Assembly: GCF_000331775.1 (NCBI RefSeq)
Contig: NZ_CAPJ01000542.1
Coordinates: forward strand, 1 to 7,645
DNA length: 7,645 nucleotides
From: Xanthomonas translucens pv. translucens DSM 18974
GTDB lineage: Bacteria > Pseudomonadota > Gammaproteobacteria > Xanthomonadales > Xanthomonadaceae
Reading direction: 5' to 3'
Within the stretch, counting starts at the first letter, position 1. Each line of letters opens with the position of its first letter. Positions 1 to 5,902 of the stretch are shown piece by piece. The notes beneath the pieces are model-generated. The model saw only the letters and a program-made list of their open reading frames with translations. It ran no database searches and was not told the origin of the DNA. Both the position numbers and the translations under genes were made by a program.

Positions 1-688
1 CGCCGGCGAGCGCCGCCAGCACGCCGCGCAGCAGCCGCGGCGCGCGCGCGAACAGCAGTTGCGCGACGAAGGCGGCGAACAGCCCCGCGAAGAAACCGAG
101 CGGCAGCTTGCCGCCGGAACGTGATTCGGCAGCGTGCGTGCTCACTGGCGGCGGCAGCTGTTCGCCGTCGATCAGCTTGACCAGCATCGCGGTGGCCTCG
201 GCGATGCCGCCGGCGTAGTCGCCGGCACGGAAACGCGGCGCCAGGTATTCCTGGATGATGCGGTTGGCGGTGGCGTCGGGAATCGCGCCTTCCAGCCCAT
301 AGCCGGGCTGGATGCGCACCCGCCGATCGTCCTTGGCCACCACCAGCAGTACGCCGTCGTCCACGCCCTTGCGGCCGATCTGCCACGTGTCGAACACGCG
401 CTGGGTGTACTGCTCGATCGTTTCCGGCGCAGTGGTCGCGACCATCAGCACCTGCAGCTGGCTGCCCTTGCGCTGCTGCAGTTGCACCGCCTGCTGTTCC
501 AGCGCAAGGCGCTGGGTCGGCTGCAAGGTACCGGTGGTATCGACCACCGGCGTGTCCAGCGGCGGAATCGGCGCCTCGCTGCTGGCCTGTGCCCAGGCCA
601 GCAGCGGCAGCAGCGCCAGCAGCAGCACTCCGATCCAGGCACGCCGGCCGCGGCGCGCAGGGCGCTGGCGGGTGATCGCATCAGTCAT
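1..688 (-). CDS. TPM-domain (YgcG-like) exported membrane protein, 3' end cut by window edge
   Basis: Reading the minus strand from the ATG at 688 gives 229 codons with no stop before the window edge, so the C-terminus is missing. A good ribosome site (CAGGAG, six bases before the ATG) fixes the start. Residues about 18-35 form a signal peptide ending in AWAQA. Residues about 46-175 are a TPM domain: VVDTTGTL at 48-55, then W102, IGRKGVDDG (104-112), a PGYGLEG patch (128-134), D138 and F153-Y158. Residues about 197-217 are hydrophobic, so the domain probably sits in the periplasm held by a C-terminal membrane segment. TPM domains are known from YgcG-type proteins and from plant TLP18.3/Psb32, where phosphatase or repair roles have been proposed; the biochemical role in bacteria is unsettled. 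It lies downstream of lemA on the same strand, a common pairing, which suggests a shared envelope job. Family call is firm; function is open. Confidence 0.9.
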   Translation of the reverse strand, partial: MTDAITRQRPARRGRRAWIGVLLLALLPLLAWAQASSEAPIPPLDTPVVDTTGTLQPTQRLALEQQAVQLQQRKGSQLQVLMVATTAPETIEQYTQRVFDTWQIGRKGVDDGVLLVVAKDDRRVRIQPGYGLEGAIPDATANRIIQEYLAPRFRAGDYAGGIAEATAMLVKLIDGEQLPPPVSTHAAESRSGGKLPLGFFAGLFAAFVAQLLFARAPRLLRGVLAALAG

Positions 689-877
689 TGCAGACTCCTG
701 CCGACGCAATCGCGCGGCGGCATCGAAAGGAAGAAACCGCAGCGGCGGCCTGCTTCGGAACGCATTGGCCACCCTGGGCCGCCAACACGACTGTAGCGTC
801 CTAGCGCTGGCCGCGGCGCAGGCCAACGCGTAGCGGAAGCATCACCGGCGCCGTTGCGCGCTGCAGCGCGCTCACTG
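689..877 (-). other. lemA-TPM intergenic region with two hairpins
   Basis: These 189 bases separate the lemA stop from the TPM start; I see no gene in them. A perfect 16-base palindrome, GCGCGCTGCAGCGCGC, lies at 856-871, seven bases past the end of lemA; as RNA it can fold with six base pairs and a four-base loop. A second inverted repeat at 765-785 has outer arms TTGGC/GCCAA and three further pairs inside. Neither is followed by a run of T on the minus strand, so neither is a classical terminator. They could stabilise the lemA message end or reduce read-through into the TPM gene (inference). I found no convincing -35/-10 pair for a separate TPM promoter. Only tiny open frames (13 codons or so) occur here. 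Confidence 0.4.
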
Positions 878-1516
878 CTACTGCGCCGGTGCAGGCTGCG
901 GCGACTGCTGCGGCGGCTTGGGCGCCGCCGGCTGGCCGCCGAAATTCACCGCCGGCGCCTCGGAGATCTGCGCCTCGTTGGCTACGCTGAAGTTCGGCTT
1001 TTCCTTGTAGCCGAAGATCTTCGAGGTGATCACCTGCGGGAACGAGCGGATGTAGGTGTTGTAGTCCTGCACCGCCTGGATGTAGCGGCCACGGGCCACG
1101 GTGATGCGGTTCTCGGTGCCTTCCAGCTGCGCCTGCAGGTCGCGGAACGACTGGTCGGACTTGAGGTTGGGATAGTTCTCGGTAACCACCAGCAGCCGCG
1201 ACAGCGCGCTGGACAGCTGGCCCTGCGCCTGCTGGAACTGCTGCAGCGAGGCCGCATCGTCGGCGTTGACCTGGACCTGGCCGACCCGCGCACGCGCATT
1301 GGTCACGTCGGTCAGCACTTGCCGCTCCTGGTCGGCATAGCCCTTGACCGTGTTGACCAGATTCGGGATCAGGTCGGCGCGGCGCTTGTACTGGTTGAGC
1401 ACCTCGGACCAGCCGGCCTTGACCGCCTCGTCCTTCTGCTGGATCGCGTTGTAGCCGCAACCGGACAACAGCACCGCGACGGCGGCGAGCAACAACGAGC
1501 GGGACAACAGGCGCAT
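878..1516 (-). CDS. lemA: LemA family lipoprotein
   Basis: The 212-residue product is an exported lipoprotein: a short basic N-terminus, a hydrophobic stretch and a lipobox LSGC with the lipidated cysteine at residue 20. The next residue is Gly, not Asp, so outer-membrane sorting is more likely than inner-membrane retention in a Gram-negative cell. LemA family signatures are clear: RRADLIPNLV (45-54), YPNLKS (115-120), LEGTENRI (131-138), the ARGRY..AVQDYN stretch (141-153) and FP at 159-160. LemA proteins are mostly helical; their molecular role is not established. The tail from about 194 is rich in Pro, Gln and Ala and looks disordered. The start is supported by GGAG six bases upstream. It lies 76 bases after the terC-like gene and 189 bases before the TPM gene, on the same strand; a lemA-TPM pair is common in bacteria. 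Confidence 0.95.
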   Translation of the reverse strand: MRLLSRSLLLAAVAVLLSGCGYNAIQQKDEAVKAGWSEVLNQYKRRADLIPNLVNTVKGYADQERQVLTDVTNARARVGQVQVNADDAASLQQFQQAQGQLSSALSRLLVVTENYPNLKSDQSFRDLQAQLEGTENRITVARGRYIQAVQDYNTYIRSFPQVITSKIFGYKEKPNFSVANEAQISEAPAVNFGGQPAAPKPPQQSPQPAPAQ

Positions 1517-1592
1517 GGCGCTCTCCGGGGTAAAGACAGGGCGCAGCTTGCCACGCCCCCCGTGAAAACGCAGCCGCGACCGCGTCAGCCGT

Positions 1593-2342
1593 TCACCACT
1601 GGCCGGCGCCGGGCACGTGGTGCGCGGCGGCGCGGCGGCGCATCAGCAGGTTCAGCCATTCCACCAACACCGAAAAGCCCATCGCGGTGTAGATGTAGGG
1701 CTTGGGCACATGCACGTCCAGGCCGTCCAGGATCAGCACCACACCGATCATCAGGATGAACGCCAGCGCCAGCATCTTCACCGTCGGGTTGGCGTCGATG
1801 AAGCGGCCCAGCGGGTTGGCCGCCAGCAGCATCACCGCCACTGCCAGCAGCACCGCCGCCACCATCACCGGGATGTGCTGGGACATGCCGACCGCGGTGA
1901 TCACCGAGTCAAGCGAGAACACGATGTCGATCACCGCGATCTGCGCGATCACCATCCAGAACACGCCCGAGGCCTTGCTGGTGGTCGGATCGGCATCTTC
2001 GCCGCCGGTGATCATCTCGCGGATCTCCATCGTGCCCTTCACCAGCAGGAACACGCCGCCGACGATCAGCACCAGGTCGCGCACCGAAATGCCCATGCCG
2101 GCCACGCTGAACAGCTCGCCCTGCATCCGCGCAAGGAACGCCAGCGACACCAGCAGCGCGATGCGGGTCAGGCACGCCACCGCGATGCCGAACTTGCGCG
2201 CCGCCGGGCGCCGCGCCTCGGGCAGCTTGCCCACGGCGATGGAGATGAACACCAGGTTGTCGATGCCCAGCACGATTTCCAACGCGCTCAGCGTCAGCAG
2301 TGTCAGCCAGGTGTTGGGATCGGCGAGAAACTCGAAAGCCAT
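1593..2342 (-). CDS. TerC family integral membrane protein, YgdQ-like
   Basis: The 249-residue protein is almost wholly membrane-embedded with about seven hydrophobic segments. It carries the paired acidic motifs of TerC proteins: E22-IVLGIDN (22-29) and D139-IVFSLDS (139-146), two related half-motifs expected of an internally duplicated transporter fold. The stretch KMLALAFILMIG (189-200) and the ending KPYIYTAMGFSVLVEWLN (214-231) closely resemble my memory of E. coli YgdQ. Members of the wider family (Alx, MeeF, YkoY, YceF) export manganese or help metalate exported enzymes; others are tied to tellurite resistance. The substrate here cannot be read from sequence, so metal-ion transport is an inference. 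AAGGA nine bases before the ATG supports the start. It follows dgkA by 40 bases and precedes lemA by 76, so co-transcription is likely. The leader is too short to hold a manganese riboswitch. Confidence 0.92.
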   Translation of the reverse strand: MAFEFLADPNTWLTLLTLSALEIVLGIDNLVFISIAVGKLPEARRPAARKFGIAVACLTRIALLVSLAFLARMQGELFSVAGMGISVRDLVLIVGGVFLLVKGTMEIREMITGGEDADPTTSKASGVFWMVIAQIAVIDIVFSLDSVITAVGMSQHIPVMVAAVLLAVAVMLLAANPLGRFIDANPTVKMLALAFILMIGVVLILDGLDVHVPKPYIYTAMGFSVLVEWLNLLMRRRAAAHHVPGAGQW

Positions 2343-2382
2343 GGGGTCGAATCCTTATAACGGTAAAAAAGACAGGCGCACG

Positions 2383-2763
2383 TCACAGCAGGCGCGGCAG
2401 CAGGATCAGCCCCCAGCACAGCACGACATTGGCCAGCATCAGCAGCACGGCGGCCGAGCCCATGTCCTTGGCGCGACCGGCCAGTTCGTGGTGCTCGGGC
2501 CCGTAGCGCTCGATCACCGCCTCGATCGCGGAATTGAGCAGTTCCACCGCCAGCACCAGCAGCAGCGAGCCGATCATCAGCGCCTGCTGCACCGGCCCCT
2601 GCCCCAGCCACAGCGCCAGCGGCGCCATCAGCACGAACAGGCAAGCTTCCAGCCGGAACGAGGACTCGTGCAGCCAAGCCGCGCGCAGCCCCTGGTAGGA
2701 CCAGCGCAGCGCCATCAGCATCCGGCGCGGCCCGCGCGGCAGGTGCCCGAATTGGTCGGCCAT
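2383..2763 (-). CDS. dgkA: Diacylglycerol kinase (prokaryotic, integral membrane)
   Basis: DgkA phosphorylates diacylglycerol to phosphatidic acid at the inner membrane, recycling diacylglycerol released when phospholipid head groups are transferred to periplasmic glucans or lipid A. The product is 126 residues against 122 in E. coli, with three membrane helices. Key residues known from the E. coli enzyme all appear at a constant offset of five: E33, E74, N77, E81, K99 and D100, within ELLNSAIEAVIERYG (74-88) and GRAKDMGSAAV (96-106). The start is constrained, because a TGA lies in frame two codons upstream of the ATG; the ribosome site is weak (purine-rich GGGGC). It is the first gene of the left minus-strand block and is divergent from the SGNH hydrolase gene at 2957. 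Confidence 0.95.
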   Translation of the reverse strand: MADQFGHLPRGPRRMLMALRWSYQGLRAAWLHESSFRLEACLFVLMAPLALWLGQGPVQQALMIGSLLLVLAVELLNSAIEAVIERYGPEHHELAGRAKDMGSAAVLLMLANVVLCWGLILLPRLL

Positions 2764-2956
2764 GGATCAGCCCCGACCTGCGGAACGGAAACGCGACGGC
2801 GACGGCCGGAAGGGAACGGTCATGGGCGATGGCGAAGCGGGCTAATTGGCGATTTTGCCACAAGCCCCCGCCCGTCGCAGGAACCGGTCGCCGCATTTGC
2901 CTGTCGCCCCGCGCCTGCGGCACCATCGCCGCTGCGTCGCACCCAGGAAACGCACC
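2764..2956. promoter_or_regulatory. Divergent dgkA / SGNH hydrolase intergenic region
   Basis: This 193-base gap lies between two divergent starts and should hold promoters for both genes. The only AT-rich patch is around 2842-2862 (GCTAATTGGCGATTTTGCC), which contains a short inverted repeat TGGC/GCCA; it is the best place for a core promoter, but I cannot assign -35 and -10 boxes with confidence on either strand. Closer to dgkA the sequence has repeated GGAA units (2783-2817). Longer open frames that cross this gap are antisense shadows without conserved character. Confidence 0.35.
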
Positions 2957-3664
2957 ATGTCCCATTCGCCGCTGCGCACCGCGCTGCTCGCCAGCTGCCT
3001 GTTCCTGCTGGGCCTGCATTCGGCCCTGGCACGCGCGCCGGCGCCGCCGCCGCAGATCCCCGCGCAGGTCTCCAGCCCGGCCTGGGAACAGGACATGCAG
3101 CGCTTCGCCCAGGCCGATACCGCGTATCCGCCCAAGCGTGGCGGTGTGCTGTTCGTCGGCAGTTCCTCGATCCGCTTGTGGACCTCGCTGGCCAACGACT
3201 TCCCGGGTGTGGACACGCTCAACCGCGGCTTCGGCGGCTCGGAGATACGCGACAGCACCTGGTACGCCGACCGCATCGTGGTGCCGTACCGGCCGCGCCT
3301 GACCGTGTTCTACGCCGGCGACAACGACCTCAACAGCGGCCGCAGCCCGCAGCAGTTGCGCGAGGACTTCCTGGCCTTCGTGGCGCGGGTGCGCCGCGAC
3401 CTGCCCAAGACCCGCATCGCCTACCTCTCGATCAAGCCCAGCCCGGCGCGCGCGGCGCTGCTGCCGCGGGTGGCCGACGCCAACGCGCTGATCCGCAAGG
3501 CCGCGGCGGGGCTGAAGCAGGTGGACTTCATCGACGTGTACACGCCGATGCTCGATGCCGACGGGCGACCACGCGGCGAACTGTTCGGCCCGGACCATCT
3601 GCACATGAACGCCGCCGGCTATGCGCTGTGGCGCGACACGGTGCGGCCGTATGTGAAGCGCTGA
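2957..3664 (+). CDS. Secreted SGNH/GDSL-type hydrolase (lipase/esterase superfamily)
   Basis: From the ATG at 2957, preceded by AGGAA, the product has 235 residues. Residues 1-26 are a signal peptide (LHSALA then R), so the enzyme should act in the periplasm or outside. The SGNH blocks are present: block I as VGSSSIRLW (67-75), with S70 aligned to the usual nucleophile; a block II-like NRGFGGSEI (89-97); block III as GDNDLN (121-126, the GxND oxyanion-hole pattern); and block V as DHLH (213-216), giving the catalytic Asp213 and His216. The usual GDS of block I is GSS here, as in the platelet-activating-factor acetylhydrolase-like branch. Members cleave acyl or acetyl esters on lipids or sugars; the substrate is unknown. 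An in-frame ATG at 2846 would add 37 residues ahead of the signal peptide and is unlikely. It is divergent from dgkA and convergent with the sensor kinase gene. Confidence 0.9.
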   Translation: MSHSPLRTALLASCLFLLGLHSALARAPAPPPQIPAQVSSPAWEQDMQRFAQADTAYPPKRGGVLFVGSSSIRLWTSLANDFPGVDTLNRGFGGSEIRDSTWYADRIVVPYRPRLTVFYAGDNDLNSGRSPQQLREDFLAFVARVRRDLPKTRIAYLSIKPSPARAALLPRVADANALIRKAAAGLKQVDFIDVYTPMLDADGRPRGELFGPDHLHMNAAGYALWRDTVRPYVKR

Positions 3665-3673
3665 GCGCGCGCC

Positions 3674-3692
3674 AGCGCCGACGTCGGCGTTT
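3674..3692 (+). terminator. Possible weak terminator between convergent genes
   Basis: A perfect 14-base palindrome CGCCGACGTCGGCG (3676-3689) lies in the 44-base gap between the SGNH gene stop and the stop of the convergent sensor kinase gene. As plus-strand RNA the stem extends by a G-U and an A-U pair to about seven pairs with an ACGU loop, and is followed by only a few U residues. The stem is shorter on the minus strand. It is therefore a weak candidate terminator for the plus-strand gene, perhaps working in both directions. Confidence 0.35.
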
Positions 3693-3708
3693 CAGGCAAT
3701 CCAGCCGC

Positions 3709-4989
3709 TCACTTGATCGGATCGAAGCGCACGGTGGCGGTGGTGCCGCCGCCTTCAGCGCTTTCCAGCCCGATCCGCCAGCCGAAGCGCTCGCACAGCC
3801 GGCGCACGATCGACAGGCCCAGTCCGGTGCCCTGCGGGCGGTCCGGTTCGGCGCGGAAGAACGGCTCGAACGCGCGCTGCAGCGCTTCGCTGGACATGCC
3901 GATGCCGGTATCGCGGATGCTGATGCGGTCGCTGCCGACCTCGACCTCGATGCTGCCCGCGTCGGTGTAGCTGCAGGCGTTGCGCAGCAGGTTGCTGACC
4001 ACCACGTGCAGCACCCGCGGCGGCGCATGCAGGCGCGTGGCGGCGGCGACGCTGACGCTTAGCGTCACCGGCTTGCCGGTCAGCAGTTCGCGCGCGTTCT
4101 CGGCCTCGTACTCGACCACGTCGGCGACCTCGAAGGTCTCGCTCTGCGGCACCACGTCCGCCTCGCGCGCCAGGATCAGGAACGCGTCGATCACCGCTTC
4201 CATGTCGCGGCCGGCGCGCTGGATGCGCTGCAGGCTGCGGCTCAGCCGCGGCGACAGGTCCGGATCGGTCATGGCGATGTCGCTGGCGACACGGATCACG
4301 GTCAGCGGCGTGCGCAGTTCGTGGCTGGCGTCGCGGGTGAAGTTGCGCTCGCGCGAGACGTGATCGGTGACGCGCAGGGCCAGCGAGTGCAAGGCGGCGG
4401 CAAGTTGCCGCGATTCGCCCTGCACGTCGGCCGGCAGGTTTTCCGGCGCCAGATCGGCGGTGGACGGATGCCGCGGGTCCCATTGCGACACGCGCCGCGC
4501 CAGCCAGTTCACCGGCGACAGCAGCCGCCGCGAGGCGCGGTGGGTCAGCCATCCCACCACCACCACCGCGATCAGGGTCAGCAGCGCCGGCACGATGCCG
4601 AACCAGAACGCCAGGCGCTGCGCCTGCGCGCGCAGAAACACCAGGTACAGGCGCCCGGCCGTGGTCTCGTCGACCAGCACCATTTCGCCACCGGGGCGAT
4701 TCTCGTGCAGGCCAGGATCGAGGCCGCGCAACTCTGCCGGCACGGCCGCATCCGATTGCCCGACCGGCACCAGATAACCGCGCAAAGTATGGCTGTTGGG
4801 CGGCGGCTGCGCCGGCGACTGCGCGTGCAGGCGCCAGTAGTGCTCGGCTTCCTCGCGCATCACCGATCCGACCAGCGAGTGCTGCACGACCGCCACGACC
4901 AGGTAGCTGCCCAAGGCGACGATGCAGGCCGCGAACAGGATCCGGGCGATCAAGGCAAGGCGGATGTTGCGCGGCAGACCGTGCGGCAT
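3709..4989 (-). CDS. colS: Sensor histidine kinase, ColS/VgrS type
   Basis: This 426-residue inner-membrane kinase should sense an envelope signal and phosphorylate the ColR-like regulator encoded just upstream. Layout: membrane helix one at about 11-35, periplasmic sensor at about 36-126, helix two at about 127-147, HAMP-like linker at about 148-215, H-box SHELRTPL with His223, N-box with N333 and N337, DTGIG (360-364), F-box around 374-378 and GTGLGL (387-392). The periplasmic part carries an ExxE element (E46 to E49) just after the first helix. In P. putida ColS and X. campestris VgrS an ExxE motif is reported to bind ferric iron (and zinc for ColS), so iron/metal sensing is a reasonable inference. 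The ATG is preceded by GGAAG at five bases. The pairing with a ColR-like regulator, rather than the kinase sequence alone, gives the name. Confidence 0.85.
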   Translation of the reverse strand: MPHGLPRNIRLALIARILFAACIVALGSYLVVAVVQHSLVGSVMREEAEHYWRLHAQSPAQPPPNSHTLRGYLVPVGQSDAAVPAELRGLDPGLHENRPGGEMVLVDETTAGRLYLVFLRAQAQRLAFWFGIVPALLTLIAVVVVGWLTHRASRRLLSPVNWLARRVSQWDPRHPSTADLAPENLPADVQGESRQLAAALHSLALRVTDHVSRERNFTRDASHELRTPLTVIRVASDIAMTDPDLSPRLSRSLQRIQRAGRDMEAVIDAFLILAREADVVPQSETFEVADVVEYEAENARELLTGKPVTLSVSVAAATRLHAPPRVLHVVVSNLLRNACSYTDAGSIEVEVGSDRISIRDTGIGMSSEALQRAFEPFFRAEPDRPQGTGLGLSIVRRLCERFGWRIGLESAEGGGTTATVRFDPIK

Positions 4990-5015
4990 TAAAGCTTCCG
5001 TTTCTTTTCGCCGCG

Positions 5016-5021
5016 ATTATA
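5016..5021 (-). promoter_or_regulatory. Candidate -10 box of a separate colS promoter
   Basis: A perfect TATAAT on the minus strand lies 26 bases before the colS ATG, in the gap after colR. A start of transcription about 7 bases downstream would give a leader of about 20 bases that keeps the GGAAG ribosome site. No good -35 hexamer occurs at 16-18 bases; the nearest similar one, TTGCAC at 5045-5050, is 23 bases away, which is too far for a standard sigma-70 promoter. In such G+C-rich DNA a perfect -10 box is unusual, but it may be chance or may need an activator. Confidence 0.3.
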
Positions 5022-5050
5022 GGAGGGAGAATCGTAAATCCGCCGTGCAA

Positions 5051-5091
5051 GCAGGCCCCGGTTTAGGAGCCTGCCGCTTAACGAAAAGCGG
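5051..5091 (-). terminator. Tandem hairpins after colR (possible terminator or attenuator)
   Basis: Just past the colR stop, minus-strand RNA can form two adjacent hairpins. The first (5074-5091) pairs CCGCTT with AAGCGG around a six-base loop. The second (5051-5074) has nine-base arms, GCAGGCUCC and GGGGCCUGC, around a six-base loop; its seventh pair is a U-G wobble that exists only in minus-strand RNA, which fits a role in the colR-colS transcript. A 12-base palindrome AGCGGTACCGCT (5087-5098) overlaps the first hairpin and touches the stop codon, so the folds may be alternatives. No long U tract follows, so strict intrinsic termination is doubtful; partial read-through, RNA processing or message-end protection are alternatives. 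Confidence 0.4.
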
Positions 5092-5097
5092 TACCGC

Positions 5098-5811
5098 TCA
5101 GCTCATCGGCTGGGCGATGTCCGCGATGCGGTAACCGGCGCTCTGCACGGTGTGCAGCAACGGCCGGTCGAACGGCTTGTCGATGATCTTGCGCAGGTTG
5201 TACAGATGGCTGCGCAGCGTGTCCGAGTCGGGCAGGCCGTTGCCCCAGATCTCGCGCTCGATCTCCTGGCGGGTAACCACCCGCGGCGACTCGCGCATCA
5301 GGATGGTCAGCAGGCGCAGGCCGATCGGCGACAGCTGCAGTTCGGTGCCGGCGCGGGTCGCACGCATGCTCACCGGGTCCAGCACCAGGTCGGCCACCTT
5401 CAGCACTTCCGAGCCGACCTGGCGGCGCTCGCGACGGATCAGCGCCCGCAGCCGCGCTTCCAGTTCCTGGATCGCGAACGGCTTGGTCAGGTAGTCGTCG
5501 GCGCCGAAGCCCAGCCCGGTGAGCTTGTCGTCGAGCGTGTCGCGCGCGGTCAGCATCAGCACCGGCGTGGACTTGCGTGCGTCGTTGCGCAGACGGCGGC
5601 ATACCTCGATGCCGTCCAGGCGTGGCAGCATCAGGTCCAGCACCACCACGTCGTAGCTGTTCTCCGCGGCCAGACGGTAGCCGTCCAGGCCATCGCAGGC
5701 GTAATCCACTTCGAATCCGCGGCCTTCCAGGTATTCGCCGATCATCTCGGAGATGTTGCGGTTGTCCTCGACGACCAGAACGAGTCCGGAGGTTTCCTTG
5801 GTCTGACGCAT
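5098..5811 (-). CDS. colR: OmpR-family response regulator, ColR/VgrR type
   Basis: The 237-residue product is a DNA-binding response regulator. The receiver domain (about 10-124) has the acidic pair E15/D16, the phosphoacceptor D59 in VVVLDLMLP, T88 and K110-P111. The winged-helix output domain (about 135-232) contains LSPIGLRLLTILM (160-172), EIWGNGLPDSDTLRSHL (187-203) as turn and recognition helix, and IDKPFDRPLLHTV (210-222). This last half matches what I recall of Pseudomonas ColR almost word for word, which is why I use the name. ColR regulons in Pseudomonas and Xanthomonas cover envelope integrity, lipid A modification and metal tolerance; in X. campestris the VgrR orthologue controls iron adaptation and virulence. 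The start is supported by GAGGAAG closely upstream. It lies 91 bases after the tesA stop and 108 bases before colS. Confidence 0.88.
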   Translation of the reverse strand: MRQTKETSGLVLVVEDNRNISEMIGEYLEGRGFEVDYACDGLDGYRLAAENSYDVVVLDLMLPRLDGIEVCRRLRNDARKSTPVLMLTARDTLDDKLTGLGFGADDYLTKPFAIQELEARLRALIRRERRQVGSEVLKVADLVLDPVSMRATRAGTELQLSPIGLRLLTILMRESPRVVTRQEIEREIWGNGLPDSDTLRSHLYNLRKIIDKPFDRPLLHTVQSAGYRIADIAQPMS

Positions 5812-5902
5812 AGAGCTTCCTCAGTCTTCAGCTTTGTGAAACATGCCGGAAGCCCGGTGGTGACCGCGTGAAGAACGCTTCATCTGCATGACCAGCGCAG
5901 AA
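5812..5902 (-). promoter_or_regulatory. tesA-colR intergenic region, probable colR promoter region
   Basis: This 91-base gap follows the tesA stop and precedes the colR start, both on the minus strand. A small hairpin, TGAAG / CTTCA with a four-base loop (5869-5882), is a weak candidate terminator for tesA and lacks a T run. The minus strand carries two TTCAC units (complements at 5836-5840 and 5868-5872) spaced 32 bases apart, about three helical turns, which could be a repeated regulator half-site. I cannot define -35 and -10 boxes. Confidence 0.3.

Noticed and set aside
1517..1592. A terminator between the terC-like gene and lemA.
   Set aside because: Only a four-base ACGC/GCGT pairing precedes TTTC on the minus strand; too weak to call.
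2343..2382. A manganese (yybP-ykoY) riboswitch ahead of the TerC-family gene was considered because such genes often have one.
   Set aside because: Only 40 bases separate the gene from dgkA, too short for the aptamer, and no such fold is visible.
2303..3604. A 433-codon minus-strand open frame antisense to the SGNH gene and overlapping dgkA in another frame.
   Set aside because: No conserved motif, overlaps two genes with clear catalytic residues, and has shadow-type composition.
1702..4062. A 786-codon plus-strand open frame running antisense to the terC-like gene and dgkA, through the SGNH gene and into the sensor kinase gene.
   Set aside because: Low-complexity, Arg/Gln/Pro/Ala-rich translation with no recognisable domain; it crosses four well-supported genes. 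Long stop-free shadow frames are expected in high-G+C DNA.
3755..5050. A 431-codon minus-strand frame overlapping colS in another reading frame.
   Set aside because: It is the +1 shadow of the kinase gene; all kinase motifs (His223, N-box, G-boxes) are in the other frame.
5152..5871. A 239-codon plus-strand frame antisense to colR.
   Set aside because: Translation is His/Gln/Val-rich shadow sequence; colR on the minus strand has a complete receiver and winged-helix domain.
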